A stretch of 64,000 nt of DNA from Saccharothrix violaceirubra (GCF_014203755.1 NZ_JACHJS010000001.1:2294001-2358000); one strand, 5' to 3'. Counted from the first letter of the stretch, positions 19,685 through 29,526 are shown. Notes: generated by a model from the sequence alone, not told the origin. A program made the numbers and translations.

Positions 19685-21493
19685 TCAGACGTCGAGCGAC
19701 CAGCTGTTGATGTAGCCGGTGTCCACGTACGCCTGGTCACGCACGCGCAGCTTCCACGTACCCGTGGCGGCCGAGCGCGACGCGTCGACGGTGAACGTCT
19801 TCGCGATGTTGTCCGTGCTGCCGCCCGCACGGTTGTGCAGGTTGTAGACGGTGCCGTCCGGCGCCACCAGGTCGACGACCAGGTCGCCGATGTAGGTGTG
19901 GACGATGTCGACCTTGACCGTGGTCGTGGCCGAGGCGTTGCCCGAGCACTGGACGGAGATCGAGCTGCTCACGTCGGACTGGTCGCCGATCTGGACGTCG
20001 TCACCGTTGGTGGCCTCGTCGCAGTTCTGGCTGACCGGGGTGACCGTCCAGGTGAACGTGACGCTCGCCTTCTGGTTGGCGGCATCGGTGACGGTGGCGT
20101 TCACCGTCGACGAGCCGGGCGTGGTCGGCGAGCCGCTGACCAGGCCGGACGCGTTGCCGTTGAGGCCCGCCGGGAGACCGCTGAACGCCCAGGAGTACGG
20201 CGGGGTGCCACCCGTCGCGGCCAGCTGGAGGTTCACCGGGGAGCCGACCGCGGTCGACTGGTTGCCGGGGTTGGTGATCACCGGCGGGGTCTGCGGCGCG
20301 GTCGCCTCGATGTAGAGCAGGCGGTTGGGCGAACCCGAACCCGGGCTCGTGACCTTGCTCGGGGTGGAGGCGCCGTACAGACCGGTCGCGACCTGCGCCG
20401 GGGTGGCGCTGGGGTTGTTCGCCACGTAGATCGCCGCGGCGCCCGCCACGTGCGGGGTGGCCATCGACGTGCCGGAGATGGTGTTCGTCGACGTGTCGCT
20501 GTCCTTCCACGCCGACGTGATGCCATTGCCCGGTGCGAAGATGTCCGTGCAGGTGCCGAAGTTCGAGAACGACGCGCGACCGTCCGTGTTGGTGGTCGCG
20601 TTCACGGTGATCGCCTCGGTGACGCGGGCCGGCGAGGAGCTGCACGCGTCCTTGTTGTCGTTGCCCGACGCGATCGCGTACGTGATACCGGCGTTGATCG
20701 AGCTGCGCACCGCGCTGTCGATCGCGGAGTCGGCGCCGCCGCCGAGGCTCATGTTCGCGACCGCGGGCTTGCGGGCGTTGCTGGTCACCCAGTTGATGCC
20801 GTTGACGACGGCCGACGAGCTGCCCGAACCCTGGCAGTTGAGCACCTTCACCGCGACGAGCTTGACCTGCTTGGCCACGCCGTACGAGGTGCCGCCGACG
20901 GTGCCGGCGACGTGCGTGCCGTGGCCGTGGCAGTCGGTGTTCTGGCTGTCCACGGTGTTCGTGCCCCACGTGGCCCGGCCGCCGAAGTCCTGGTGGGTCG
21001 TCCGGATGCCGGTGTCGATCACGTACGCGGTGACGCTGCTCGCGGTCTGCTCGTACGTGTACTTGTTGTCCAGCGGCAGGTTGCGCTGGTCGACGCGGTC
21101 CAGACCCCACGAGGGCGGGTTGGTCTGCGTGCCGGTGATCTTCACCGGCAGGTCGGCCTGGACGAACTGCACCCGCGGGTCGGCGGCGATGCGCCGGGCC
21201 TGGGTGGGGGACAGCGACGCGTGGAAGCCGTTGAGCGCGTGCTGCCATGCGGTGCGGACCTGGCCGCCGTGCTTCTTGACCAGGGAATCCGCCGTCGAGT
21301 TGGACAGCGCGCGCGGTGACGCCGAGTCACGCAGCGCGACGATGTAGGACCCGGCGATGGCGTCGGCGCGGTCGGCACCGAGCACGTCGGCCTCCGCGGA
21401 CGCGACCGCGGGGTTGGTCAGGGCCAGCGCGGCGGCCGACACGGCTGCCAGGCCGAGCGTAGCCAGTCTTCTGGTCGTGCGGGTGTCTCCCAT
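19685..21493 (-). CDS. Secreted subtilisin-like serine protease (S8) with P-domain
   Basis: A 602-residue preproenzyme. The signal peptide is residues 1-33 (TRRLATLGLAAVSAAALAL...AVASA), followed by an I9 propeptide (about 48-115). The S8A catalytic domain has Asp160 (VIDTG), His191 (HGHGTH), Asn278 (ASGN) and Ser343 (SGTSMATPH). An Ig-like putative domain follows at about 395-480 (PPVITNPGNQST). A C-terminal proprotein-convertase P-domain closes it (about 490-602, VDIVHTYIGDLVVDLVAPDGT). The streptomycete secreted-subtilase architecture suggests extracellular protein degradation. ATG 21493 has GGGAG about 12 nt upstream. It stands as a single-gene unit. Confidence 0.93.
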   Translation of the reverse strand: MGDTRTTRRLATLGLAAVSAAALALTNPAVASAEADVLGADRADAIAGSYIVALRDSASPRALSNSTADSLVKKHGGQVRTAWQHALNGFHASLSPTQARRIAADPRVQFVQADLPVKITGTQTNPPSWGLDRVDQRNLPLDNKYTYEQTASSVTAYVIDTGIRTTHQDFGGRATWGTNTVDSQNTDCHGHGTHVAGTVGGTSYGVAKQVKLVAVKVLNCQGSGSSSAVVNGINWVTSNARKPAVANMSLGGGADSAIDSAVRSSINAGITYAIASGNDNKDACSSSPARVTEAITVNATTNTDGRASFSNFGTCTDIFAPGNGITSAWKDSDTSTNTISGTSMATPHVAGAAAIYVANNPSATPAQVATGLYGASTPSKVTSPGSGSPNRLLYIEATAPQTPPVITNPGNQSTAVGSPVNLQLAATGGTPPYSWAFSGLPAGLNGNASGLVSGSPTTPGSSTVNATVTDAANQKASVTFTWTVTPVSQNCDEATNGDDVQIGDQSDVSSSISVQCSGNASATTTVKVDIVHTYIGDLVVDLVAPDGTVYNLHNRAGGSTDNIAKTFTVDASRSAATGTWKLRVRDQAYVDTGYINSWSLDV

Positions 21494-21681
21494 GACAGGG
21501 TTTCTCCCTCGGGCAGGGTCGCCCGACCGGGACGGCGGGTGTGCCGTCCGGTGACGGGCCGAGCAGGGTTTGTTTGACGTTCGCGCGAACGGGTACTGCG
21601 ACCGGGTCTAGTGCATCGTGGGGGAAGAGGACGATGTCCGAGTAGCCCCGTTAGTCGTAATCGCCGCGCGATGCCCGAACA

Positions 21682-22161
21682 TCAGGAATCGCGCAGGTCC
21701 GCCCGTTGCGCCCGCCAGCGGGCGAGCAGATCGGACATCTGCTCGCTCATGAACCTGAAGAACTCGAACGTCTCGTTGATGCGCTGACCTGCGGGAGTGT
21801 CCGCGCCCAGCATCCCGATGCCGTCCCTGATCGGCCCTTCCCAGCGGTGCAGCATCTGCTCGCGGCGGAAGATCGCCTCGTGCCACAGGCTGTCGTAAAC
21901 CCGGTAAACGTCACGACGTGAGCCAGTCTCGCGTTCGCGGGCGACGAGGTTGACCTGGGTGAGGTAGCGGATCGCGCCGGACACCGCGGCGGGCGAGATG
22001 CGCAGCAGTTCGGCGAGTTCGGCGGCGGTGAGCGCGCCGGCGTCGGTGCACAGCAGCGCCACGAAGACGCGGGACGGCATGCGCGGCATGCCCGCTTCGG
22101 TGAGCAAGGCGGAGAACCGCTCGATGAAGCGCAGTACTGCCTGGGGGTCCCGCTCCGTCAC
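21682..22161 (-). CDS. GbsR/MarR-type transcriptional regulator
   Basis: A 159-residue winged-helix regulator. ALTAAELAELLRISPAAVSGAIRYL is the HTH, and LVARERETGSRRDVYRVYDSLWHEAI is the wing. The long C-terminal helix (NETFEFFRFMSEQMSDLLARWR) is typical of GbsR-like MarR proteins. GTG 22161 is the only usable start, since upstream ATGs hit a stop within four codons. GGAGGG lies about 11 nt upstream. It diverges from the ABC exporter pair across 93 bp holding an inverted repeat. This is the usual layout for a repressor of a drug exporter. Confidence 0.88.
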   Translation of the reverse strand: MTERDPQAVLRFIERFSALLTEAGMPRMPSRVFVALLCTDAGALTAAELAELLRISPAAVSGAIRYLTQVNLVARERETGSRRDVYRVYDSLWHEAIFRREQMLHRWEGPIRDGIGMLGADTPAGQRINETFEFFRFMSEQMSDLLARWRAQRADLRDS

Positions 22162-22218
22162 TGCCGCATCATCCCTCCGGTGCCTCCGATCGGGTGGCAG
22201 TTTATACGCTTCCTTAAC

Positions 22219-22234
22219 TTCACGACTTTGTGAA
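22219..22234. promoter_or_regulatory. Inverted repeat TTCAC-N6-GTGAA, candidate operator
   Basis: TTCACGACTTTGTGAA covers the expected -35 position of the exporter promoter, whose -10 TAGCTT is at 22242-22247. Its position between the divergent GbsR/MarR regulator and its likely target fits a repressor site. Confidence 0.5.
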
Positions 22235-22241
22235 AACACAG

Positions 22242-22247
22242 TAGCTT
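22242..22247 (+). promoter_or_regulatory. -10 box TAGCTT, leaderless start of the ABC ATPase
   Basis: TAGCTT ends 7 nt before ATG 22255 and no ribosome site is present. Confidence 0.5.
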
Positions 22248-22254
22248 GCCGGTC

Positions 22255-23142
22255 ATGACATCCGCGATATCCGTGTCGGGCCTGGTCAAGACGTTCGGTC
22301 CGACACGCGCGCTCGACGGCCTCGACCTGACCGTCGACGTCGGAGAGGTGCACGGCTTCCTCGGCCCGAACGGGTCGGGCAAGTCCACCACCATCCGGGT
22401 CCTGCTGGGCCTGCTGCGCGCCGACGGGGGCTCCGCGTCGCTGCTGGGCGGCGACCCGTGGCGCGACACCACGGCACTGCACCGACGACTGGCGTATGTG
22501 CCCGGCGACGTCGACCTGTGGCCCAACCTGACCGGCGGCGAGGTGATCGACCTGCTCGGCCGCCTGCGCGGCGGCCTCGACGTCCGGCGGCGCGACGAAC
22601 TGCTGGAGCGCTTCGAGTTGGACCCGCGCAAGAAGGGGCGCACCTACTCGAAGGGCAACCGGCAGAAGGTCGCCCTGGTCGCGGCCCTCGCCTCGAACGT
22701 CGAACTGCTCGTCCTGGACGAACCGACCTCGGGCCTTGACCCCCTGATGGAGGAGGTCTTCCAGGAGTGCGTCCGGGAGGTGCGCGGCGAGCGCACGGTG
22801 CTGCTGTCGAGCCACATCCTGGCCGAGGTGGAGGCCCTGTGCGACCGGGTGAGCATCATCCGCGCGGGCCGCACCGTGGAGACCGGGACGTTGGCCGACC
22901 TGCGCCACCTCACCCGGACCAGCGTGGACGCCGACCTCGTCGCCGTGCCCGCGGAGCTGACCGCGCTGCCGGGCGTGCACGACCTGGTGGTCGAGGGGAG
23001 CCGGGTCCGGTTCGAAGTGGACACCGAACGCCTGGACGAGGCGTTGCGCTGCCTGGTCTCCGGCGGGGTGCGCACGTTGACCAGCCGCCCGCCGACGCTG
23101 GAGCAGCTCTTCCTGCGGCACTACGCGGAGGCGGAGTCGTGA
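22255..23142 (+). CDS. ABC transporter ATP-binding protein
   Basis: A 295-residue ATPase of the drug/antibiotic export (DrrA-like) group. Walker A is GPNGSGKST. The signature is atypical: [15 protein letters not shown] in place of LSGGQ. Walker B is [13 protein letters not shown], and the H-loop is [14 protein letters not shown]. The C-terminal extension (about 225-295) is typical of ATPases paired with ABC-2 permeases. The start is set by the leaderless promoter. The permease start overlaps its stop by 4 nt. Substrate unknown; a self-produced or encountered antibiotic is the usual guess. Confidence 0.93.
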   Translation: MTSAISVSGLVKTFGPTRALDGLDLTVDVGEVHGFLGPNGSGKSTTIRVLLGLLRADGGSASLLGGDPWRDTTALHRRLAYVPGDVDLWPNLTGGEVIDLLGRLRGGLDVRRRDELLERFELDPRKKGRTYSKGNRQKVALVAALASNVELLVLDEPTSGLDPLMEEVFQECVREVRGERTVLLSSHILAEVEALCDRVSIIRAGRTVETGTLADLRHLTRTSVDADLVAVPAELTALPGVHDLVVEGSRVRFEVDTERLDEALRCLVSGGVRTLTSRPPTLEQLFLRHYAEAES

Positions 23143-24725
23143 CCGGCACCGGGACGTTGCTGCGCCTGGCCCTGCGCCGGGACCGGCTGCTGCTCCTCGT
23201 CTGGGTGGTCGGGCTGGTCGGGATCACGCTGGTGACCGTGTCCGGACTGCAGGAGCTGTACGGCACGCTCGAATCCCGGCGGCAACTCGCGTCGACGGCG
23301 GCCGTGAATCCGGCGTTCCTCGCTCTGCTCGGCCCGCTGTCCGACCACACCACGCTCGGCGGCGTCCTCGCGTGGCGGTGGGGCGTGTTCGGCGGTCTGC
23401 TGGTCGGGCTGATGAGCCTGTTCCTCCTCACCCGGCACACCCGGGCCGAAGAGGAGAGCGGTCGGCTGGAACTGCTCGGGTCGGCGGTCGTCGGTCGCCA
23501 CGCGCCGCTCGCGGCGGCCGTCGTGGTCGGCCTGCTCGCCCCGACCCTGGTCGGCGGCCTGGTCGCCGCCGGCCTGATCGGCCTCGACCAGCCGGTGGCG
23601 GGCTCGGTCGCGTTCGGCCTGGCGTTCGCGTCGCCCGGCTGGGTGTTCACGGGCGTGTCGGCGGTGGCCGCCCAACTCCCCGAGGGCGCGCGTACCGCGA
23701 ACGCCCTCGGCGGCGCCGTGCTCGGTGGGACCTACCTGCTGCGCGCGGTCGGCGACGCGGCGGGCGACCACGGACCCACGTGGCTGACCTGGTGTTCACC
23801 CCTGGGCTGGGCCCAACGCGTGGAGCCCTACGCGCACGACCGGTGGTGGGTGCTTCTCCTTCCGGTGATCGCCACGGTCCTCCTGGTGGGCCTGGCGTCG
23901 GTGTTGGTCACCCGCCGTGACCTGGGTGCCGGCCTGATCGCCACCCGTCCCGGTCCGGCACACACGTCCCTGGCCGGACCCTTCGGCCTGGCGTGGCGCC
24001 TGCACCGGGGCACCCTGCTCGGCTGGACGTTCGGGATGCTGGTGCTCGGCGCGGTGTACGGCGCGGTGGCCCGCGGCGTCGAGGAGATGCTCGACGCCAA
24101 CCCGGCCCTGGAACGGGTGATCGCGCAGATGGGCGGCACCGGGTCGCTGGTGGACGTCTACTTCGCGTCGATCTTCGGGATCATCGGGCTGTTCAGCGCG
24201 ATCCACGCGGTGACCACCGTGCTGCGGCTACGGGTGGAGGAGACGTCGCACCGCGTCGAACCGATCCTCGCCACCACGGCCGGGCGGTGGCGGGTGGCGT
24301 GCGCGCACCTGCTGTACGCGACGCTCGGCACGGCGGTCGTGCTGACGGCGGCGGGTCTGGGCGCGGGCCTGGTCCACGGCGTCCGGACCGGCGACGTCGC
24401 GGCCCAACTGCCCCGGCTCGTCGGCGCGGCCCTGGCCCAGGCCCCGGCGGTGTGGGTCGTCACGGGCGTGGCCGTGCTGCTGTTCGGCGTGCTGCCCAAG
24501 GCCACGTCCGCGGCGTGGGCGTTCCTGGTCGGCTTCCTGGTCCTGGGACAACTCGGCCCGCTGCTGCGGTTGCCCGGGTGGGTCACCGACCTGTCGCCGT
24601 TCACGCACGTGCCCAAACTGCCGAGCGCCCACCTCGACGCGTGGCCCCTGGTCTGGCTGACCGCCGTGGCCGGCGCGTCGATCCTCGTCGGCCTGGCCGC
24701 CTTCCGCCGCCGCGACATCGGCTGA
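23139..24725 (+). CDS. ABC-2 type export permease (polyketide-antibiotic exporter family)
   Basis: A 528-residue membrane protein with about 12 helices in two homologous halves (second half from about residue 290, [24 protein letters not shown]). This is the layout of the TylC/antibiotic exporter permeases paired with DrrA-like ATPases. [24 protein letters not shown] and [22 protein letters not shown] are the two equivalent cytoplasmic loops. GTG 23139 overlaps the ATPase stop. It ends 4 nt before the convergent histidine kinase stop, with no hairpin between. Confidence 0.9.
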   Translation: MTGTGTLLRLALRRDRLLLLVWVVGLVGITLVTVSGLQELYGTLESRRQLASTAAVNPAFLALLGPLSDHTTLGGVLAWRWGVFGGLLVGLMSLFLLTRHTRAEEESGRLELLGSAVVGRHAPLAAAVVVGLLAPTLVGGLVAAGLIGLDQPVAGSVAFGLAFASPGWVFTGVSAVAAQLPEGARTANALGGAVLGGTYLLRAVGDAAGDHGPTWLTWCSPLGWAQRVEPYAHDRWWVLLLPVIATVLLVGLASVLVTRRDLGAGLIATRPGPAHTSLAGPFGLAWRLHRGTLLGWTFGMLVLGAVYGAVARGVEEMLDANPALERVIAQMGGTGSLVDVYFASIFGIIGLFSAIHAVTTVLRLRVEETSHRVEPILATTAGRWRVACAHLLYATLGTAVVLTAAGLGAGLVHGVRTGDVAAQLPRLVGAALAQAPAVWVVTGVAVLLFGVLPKATSAAWAFLVGFLVLGQLGPLLRLPGWVTDLSPFTHVPKLPSAHLDAWPLVWLTAVAGASILVGLAAFRRRDIG

Positions 24726-24729
24726 CGGG

Positions 24730-25923
24730 TCACCACCAGGGGCGGTCGACGTGCGGGCCGGCCAGGGGCAGCGTCATGGTGAACGTGCTGCCCTTGCCGG
24801 GAACCGACTCGACGGCGATCGCGCCGCCGTGGGCGTCCACGATCCCGCGGGTGATCGTCAGCCCGAGGCCGGAGCCGCCCCGGCCGAGCTGCACGAACGG
24901 TTCGAAGATGCGTTGGACCTGGTCGGCGGGAATGCCGCTGCCCTCGTCCACGACCTTGATCCGGGCCAGCGAACCGTCCGACGTGCAGCCCACCGTCACC
25001 GCGTGCCCGCGCGGCGACGCCTTCACCGCGTTGGACAGCAGGTTCGTCACCGCCTGCACCAGCCGGTCGGCGTCGCCGCGCACGGTCACCGGCTCGACCT
25101 CCGTCGTCAACGGCACGCCGTCGCGTTCGGCGGTGCCCTCGACGGCGTGCACGGCCGTCACGACCACACGGTCGAGGTCCACGCTGGTCGGGTGCAGGCG
25201 CAACTGGTCGCAGCGGACCTTCGACAGGTCGAGCACGTCGTCGGACAGCCGCACCAACCGGTCGGTGTTGTTCACGGCGATGTCCAGGAGCTGGCTCGCC
25301 CGCTCCTCCAACACCCCGAACCGGCCGCTGGCCAGCAGTTCCAACGAACCGTGCACCGAGGTCAACGGCGTCCGCAGCTCGTGGCTCACCATGGCCACGA
25401 AGTCGCGTTTGGCCCGTTCCGCGTCCTGTGCGCCCAACGTCGCCTGCACGACCGCGCACTCCAACTCGACCCACGTCGCCAACGCCTTGAGCCGGGTGTG
25501 CTCGACCGGCGTCAACCGGCGCGGCACGCGGTCCAGCACGCACAGCGTCCCGATCTTGTGCCCGGACGGCGCGGCGACCGGTTGGCCCGCGTAGAACCGC
25601 AGGCCCGCCTCGCGCACCACGGGGAAGTCGGCGAACCGCTCGTCGGCGGTCAGGTCCTCGACCTCGAACACCTCGTCGTGCCGGATCGCGAACGAGCACA
25701 CCGACGTGCCGCGCGAGGTCTCGGTCGCGTCCAACCCCACGCACGACTTGAACCACTGCCGGTCGAGGTCCACCAGCGACACGAGCGCGATCGGCGCGTG
25801 CACGACGTCCTGCGCCATCCGCGTGATGCGGTCGAACCGCTCCTCGCGCGGAGTGTCCAGGAGGCGCAACGCGTGCAGCGCCGCCACCCGGTTGGTCTCG
25901 GAATCCCACGCCAAGTCACTCAT
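24730..25923 (-). CDS. GAF-domain sensor histidine kinase
   Basis: A 397-residue soluble kinase. The GAF domain is at about 10-150 (APIALVSLVDLDRQWFKSCVGLDATETSRGTSVCSFAI, IGTLCVLDRVPR). HisKA has MVSHELRTPLTSVHGSLELL with the phospho-His. HATPase_c shows NLLSNAVKASPRG (N box), DEGSGIP (G1) and GGSGLGLTI (G2). There are no membrane helices, so it senses an internal signal. CSFAI and the surrounding residues are the bacteriophytochrome-like GAF pattern without an obvious chromophore Cys. No response regulator is adjacent, making it an orphan. ATG 25923 (MSDLAWDS) is chosen over the earlier in-frame codon. Confidence 0.9.
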   Translation of the reverse strand: MSDLAWDSETNRVAALHALRLLDTPREERFDRITRMAQDVVHAPIALVSLVDLDRQWFKSCVGLDATETSRGTSVCSFAIRHDEVFEVEDLTADERFADFPVVREAGLRFYAGQPVAAPSGHKIGTLCVLDRVPRRLTPVEHTRLKALATWVELECAVVQATLGAQDAERAKRDFVAMVSHELRTPLTSVHGSLELLASGRFGVLEERASQLLDIAVNNTDRLVRLSDDVLDLSKVRCDQLRLHPTSVDLDRVVVTAVHAVEGTAERDGVPLTTEVEPVTVRGDADRLVQAVTNLLSNAVKASPRGHAVTVGCTSDGSLARIKVVDEGSGIPADQVQRIFEPFVQLGRGGSGLGLTITRGIVDAHGGAIAVESVPGKGSTFTMTLPLAGPHVDRPWW

Positions 25924-25967
25924 GGTCCAGCCAGTATCGGCGGACTGTCCGGAGTGGACAGCCGCTC

Positions 25968-27077
25968 TCACCTTTTCGGGTGACCCGCGAGGAGGGTCGG
26001 CACCGCCGTCATGACCAGCGCGGCGGGCACGAGGAACGCGATCGACGGCGCCACCGCGTACAGCGGCACGAACGCCACCGGTGCCACCGCGCCGCCCACG
26101 AACCGCAGCGACTGCACGACCGACACCGCGCCGCCCCGGTTGTCACCCACGCCGCCGAGCACGGCCGCGTTCAGCCCGACCACGACCACCTGCGACACCG
26201 CGCCCGCCAACGCCCACGCGCCGGCGACCGCCAAGACACCCGGCAACGCACCCGCGCCCGCGATCAGCAGGCCGCCCGCCAGCGCGCCGACGAGCACGCA
26301 CCGCGTCGCGCCCCACCGCTCGACCAACCGCCCGGTCGACCGGGCCGCCACGATCCCGGCCACGCCGAACCCGGTCAGCACCAGGCCACGCTGACTCGCG
26401 CCGATGCCGAACACGTCCCCGAGCCGCAACGCCACCAGGAAGGACAGACCGCCCACGCAGCACCACGCCACGAACCCGACCATCGCCAGCCGCGGCGTCG
26501 GCGGCGCCCACGCGCTGCGCAACCGGGGGCGTTCGCCCCGGGCCGGATCGGCGGGCAGTCCGGCTACGGCGAGCACCGTCGCCACGACCGCGGCCCCGAC
26601 GAACGCCAACCGCCACGACACCTCGGCCGACAGCCCGCCCACGAGCGGTGCCGACGTCTGCCCGAGCGACTGGAGCGACGCGAACAGCCCCAGGGCCCGG
26701 CCCAACCGTGCGGCCGGAGTCACCGACGCGATCGTGGCGAGCAACAGCGGCGTGGTGAACGCGTTGGCCACGCCCTGCGCCGCGCGACCCGCGAGGAACA
26801 CCGGGAACGCCCACGCCACCGCGCACAGCACCGAGGCCAGCGCGTAGAGGACGTAGGCGACCAGGACCGTGCGACGGGCACCCCAGCGCATCCCGTACGT
26901 GCCCGAGACCAGCAGCAACGCCGCGAACGGCACGAGGTACGCGGTCACCGACACGGCGGCCGTGCCCGGGTCGACGGCGAAGTCACGTCCCAGTTCGGGC
27001 AGCACGGACGACGTCATCGCGCCGCCGAACGGCCCGAGCACCCCGCCCGCGTACAGCACCGCGAGCCGCGGCCTCAC
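25968..27077 (-). CDS. MFS transporter
   Basis: A 369-residue membrane protein with about 12 short helices, compact for the major facilitator superfamily. Motif A-like sequence is GMRWGARRTVLVAYVLYAL between TM2 and TM3, and GRLVERWGATRCVLVGAL is its counterpart in the second half. FLAGRAAQGVANAFTTPLLLATI is motif-B-like. It most resembles drug/H+ antiporters. GTG 27077 overlaps the stop of the PAC2 gene (GTGA), so it is the second gene of a coupled pair. Substrate unknown. Confidence 0.87.
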   Translation of the reverse strand: MRPRLAVLYAGGVLGPFGGAMTSSVLPELGRDFAVDPGTAAVSVTAYLVPFAALLLVSGTYGMRWGARRTVLVAYVLYALASVLCAVAWAFPVFLAGRAAQGVANAFTTPLLLATIASVTPAARLGRALGLFASLQSLGQTSAPLVGGLSAEVSWRLAFVGAAVVATVLAVAGLPADPARGERPRLRSAWAPPTPRLAMVGFVAWCCVGGLSFLVALRLGDVFGIGASQRGLVLTGFGVAGIVAARSTGRLVERWGATRCVLVGALAGGLLIAGAGALPGVLAVAGAWALAGAVSQVVVVGLNAAVLGGVGDNRGGAVSVVQSLRFVGGAVAPVAFVPLYAVAPSIAFLVPAALVMTAVPTLLAGHPKR

Positions 27078-27970
27078 AGACCGGTCGGGCCACGCCCCGG
27101 ACCGCGCCCGCGTCGCCGCAGGTAGCGCTCGAACTCGGCGGCGATGTCGTCACCGCTGGACTCGGTGATCTGGATCTCCGCGTCGCCGCGTTCCTCCAGC
27201 GCCCGCACGTAGTTGCGCACGTCCTCGTCCTCGTCGGCCATCTCGCTGACCGTGCGCTCCCACTCCTCGGCCTGCTCGGGCAGCGCGCCCAGCGGCACCT
27301 CGATGTCGAGGACCTCCTCGACCCGGTGCAGCAGCGCGAGCGTGGCCTTGGGCGACGGCGGCTGCGACACGTAGTGCGGCACGGCGGCCCAGAAGGAGAT
27401 CGCGGGCACACCCCGCTGCACGCACAGGTCCTGGAACACGCCGACGATGCCGGTCGGACCCTCGTATCGGGACCGCTCCAGGCCGAACTTGGCCGCCGCG
27501 GCGGCGTCGTAGGCCGTGCCGGTCACGGGTACCGGACGGGTGTGCGGTGTGTCCATGAGCAGCGCGCCCAGCGTCACCACGGTCGTGATGCCCAACCGGT
27601 CGATGTGGCCGAGCAGTTCGCCCGCGAACTTGCGCCACCGCATGTTCGGCTCGATGCCGTGCACCAGCACCACGTCGGTCGACGCCCCCGGCGGGCGGCA
27701 CACCGACAGGCGCGTGGTCGGGAACTCGACCCGTCGGGTCACGCCGTCCACCATCCGGACGGTCGGCCTGGTCACCTGGAAGTCGTAGTAGTCGTCCGGA
27801 TCGATCTCGGCGAGCGGCTTCGCGTCCCACGTCAGCTGGAGGTGTTCGATCGCCGTACTGGCGGCGTCTCCCGCGTCGTTCCAGCCCTCGAAGGCCGCCA
27901 CCATGATCGGATCGGTGAGCGGTTCCTCGGGGTCGTAGGGGGTCTGGGCGGCCTGGTCCGGATCGGTCAC
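27074..27970 (-). CDS. PAC2 family protein (proteasome-assembly-chaperone-like fold)
   Basis: A 298-residue PAC2-fold protein. Signature pieces are PIMVAAFEGWNDAGDAAS near the N-terminus, LVHGIEPNMRWRKFAGELLG, TLGALLMDTPHTRPVPVTG and SFWAAVPHYVSQPPSPKATLALL. An acidic C-terminal tail follows (EWERTVSEMADEDEDVRNYV). Its mycobacterial counterpart lies near the mshC-mpa region. The fold is shared with archaeal/eukaryotic 20S assembly chaperones, but the bacterial function is not established. GTG 27970 is supported by TAGGCT ending 6 nt upstream (leaderless). Confidence 0.9.
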   Translation of the reverse strand: MTDPDQAAQTPYDPEEPLTDPIMVAAFEGWNDAGDAASTAIEHLQLTWDAKPLAEIDPDDYYDFQVTRPTVRMVDGVTRRVEFPTTRLSVCRPPGASTDVVLVHGIEPNMRWRKFAGELLGHIDRLGITTVVTLGALLMDTPHTRPVPVTGTAYDAAAAAKFGLERSRYEGPTGIVGVFQDLCVQRGVPAISFWAAVPHYVSQPPSPKATLALLHRVEEVLDIEVPLGALPEQAEEWERTVSEMADEDEDVRNYVRALEERGDAEIQITESSGDDIAAEFERYLRRRGRGPGRGPTGL

Positions 27971-27976
27971 CGGGCA

Positions 27977-27982
27977 AGCCTA
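27977..27982 (-). promoter_or_regulatory. -10 box TAGGCT, leaderless PAC2 start
   Basis: On the minus strand TAGGCT ends 6 nt before GTG 27970. Confidence 0.45.
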
Positions 27983-28127
27983 CGGCCACCGACGCGTGCC
28001 CGACGCCGTAGGCGCGGGACATGTCGGCTCGTGTCCGGAGCTGCCTGGTGTGTTCTTCGCCGCGCGGCCGACACGGGGCCTCTTGACCGAGGAAGACTGG
28101 TCCACCGTGCGTAGGGGAGGAGCCGCT

Positions 28128-28787
28128 GTGGTCGAGGCCGTGCTGTGGGACATGGACGGCACGCTGCTGGACTCGGAGAAGCTGTGGGACATCCCGCTGG
28201 CCGAGTTCGTGGCGACGCTGGGCGCGGAGCTGTCGGCCGCGACCCGCGAGGCGATGGTCGGGTCGAACATGGCCACGACCATGCGGATGCTCTACGCCGA
28301 GGCGGGCCTGGACCCCACGCCCGCGGAGATCGCCGAGGGCTCCGACTGGATCCGGCGGCGCACCGAGGAGGTCTTCCGCGAGGGGCTGCCGTGGCGGCCG
28401 GGCGCGCGTGAGGCGTTGCGCGACGTGCGTGCGTCGGGCGTGCCGATGGCGTTGGTGACGTCGACCGAGCGCGCGTTGACCGAGGTCGCCCTGGACACCC
28501 TCGGCCGCGACCTGTTCGACGTGACGGTGTGCGGCGACGAGGTGGACGGGCTGAACAAGCCGTTGCCCGAGCCGTACCTGAAAGCGGCCCGGCACCTGGG
28601 CGTGGAACCGGCGCGGTGCGTCGCGGTCGAGGACTCGCCGACGGGTGCGACGGCGGCCGTGGCCGCCGGGTGCGTGGTGCTGGTCGTGCCGTGCGACGTG
28701 CCGGTGCCTTCGGGCGAGCGTCGAGTGTTCCGCGACTCCCTGGTCGGGGTCGACCTCACGACGCTCGCCCGCGTGCTACACGGCTGA
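28128..28787 (+). CDS. HAD-family phosphatase (beta-phosphoglucomutase-like)
   Basis: A 219-residue HAD hydrolase. Motif I is WDMDGTLLDSE with nucleophile Asp and acid/base Asp. The cap domain is residues 15-85. Motif II is ALVTSTERA. Motif III/IV region is GLNKPLPEPYLKAARHLG (Lys) and CVAVEDSPTGATAAVAAG. This is the sugar-phosphate phosphatase subgroup; substrate unknown. GTG 28128 has GGAGG 7 nt upstream. The frame's earlier starts add 44 residues without family similarity. Its 3' end overlaps the convergent cbtA by 12 nt. Confidence 0.92.
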   Translation: MVEAVLWDMDGTLLDSEKLWDIPLAEFVATLGAELSAATREAMVGSNMATTMRMLYAEAGLDPTPAEIAEGSDWIRRRTEEVFREGLPWRPGAREALRDVRASGVPMALVTSTERALTEVALDTLGRDLFDVTVCGDEVDGLNKPLPEPYLKAARHLGVEPARCVAVEDSPTGATAAVAAGCVVLVVPCDVPVPSGERRVFRDSLVGVDLTTLARVLHG

Positions 28788-29519
28788 CGCCACCTTCGCC
28801 CGGCGCACGGCCGGGTCCACCAGCAGCCCGAACACCACACCCAGGCCCAGCCACAGCGTGGCGGTCTCGGCCAGCGACTTCAGGCGGAACTCCCACAGCA
28901 GGCCCGCCGGGATGTCCGCCGGGACCGAGTCGGGCGTGGCCGGGAACGCCACGAGGATCACCACGACGGCCACGACGACCGCGACCGCGACCGCCGCCGA
29001 CCGCACGGGTGCCGCGAGGTGGCCCAGCCTCGTGGCCAGGTACCCGGCGCCGTAGGCGACGAGCAGACCGGCCGCGATCAGCAGCAGGTAGGTCAACGTC
29101 CGCACGCCGACCGTCTCCGGGTCGCCCACACCCGGCGGGTTGGCCGGGTATTTGACCGCCGGCAGCAGTGCCGCCGCGCCGAACGCGGCGGCCGACAGCG
29201 CGACGCTGCGGGCGTACGGAGAGGCGGCCGGCAGCCAACGACGCGAGGCCGCGTACGCCGTGGCGAACAGCGCGCCGATCGCGATGCCGACGATCACCGC
29301 CGCCAGGACGCCGCCGTACTCCTGCACGCCCCGGCTGACCAGTTCGCCGTGCTCGTGGCCGCCCTCCTCGACGGGCTCGGCCGCCGAACGGGCCTCCTCG
29401 ACCGCCAACGCGGCCTTGATCGGCACCTCGACGACGAAGAAGCCGACGAGTCCGGCGAGCAGGCCGGAAACACCTCCCGCACCGACACCGCGCAGCAGGA
29501 GGTTCTTGTAGTCGCTCAT
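28776..29519 (-). CDS. cbtA: CbtA family cobalt transporter subunit
   Basis: A 247-residue membrane protein with 5-6 helices, matching CbtA. The N-terminal helix is LLLRGVGAGGVSGLLAGLVGFFVVEVPI. A His/Glu-containing loop follows (EEGGHEHGELVSRGVQEYGG). Then YAASRRWLPAASPYARS, AVKYPANPPGVGDPETVG and WEFRLKSLAETATLWLGLG are all characteristic. CbtAB are predicted cobalt importers found under B12 riboswitch control. It starts 7 nt after cbtB, and both lie downstream of the riboswitch at 29764-29931. So expression should fall when adenosylcobalamin is plentiful (family knowledge plus sequence). Confidence 0.9.
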   Translation of the reverse strand: MSDYKNLLLRGVGAGGVSGLLAGLVGFFVVEVPIKAALAVEEARSAAEPVEEGGHEHGELVSRGVQEYGGVLAAVIVGIAIGALFATAYAASRRWLPAASPYARSVALSAAAFGAAALLPAVKYPANPPGVGDPETVGVRTLTYLLLIAAGLLVAYGAGYLATRLGHLAAPVRSAAVAVAVVVAVVVILVAFPATPDSVPADIPAGLLWEFRLKSLAETATLWLGLGVVFGLLVDPAVRRAKVASAV

Positions 29520-29526
29520 CCCGGGA

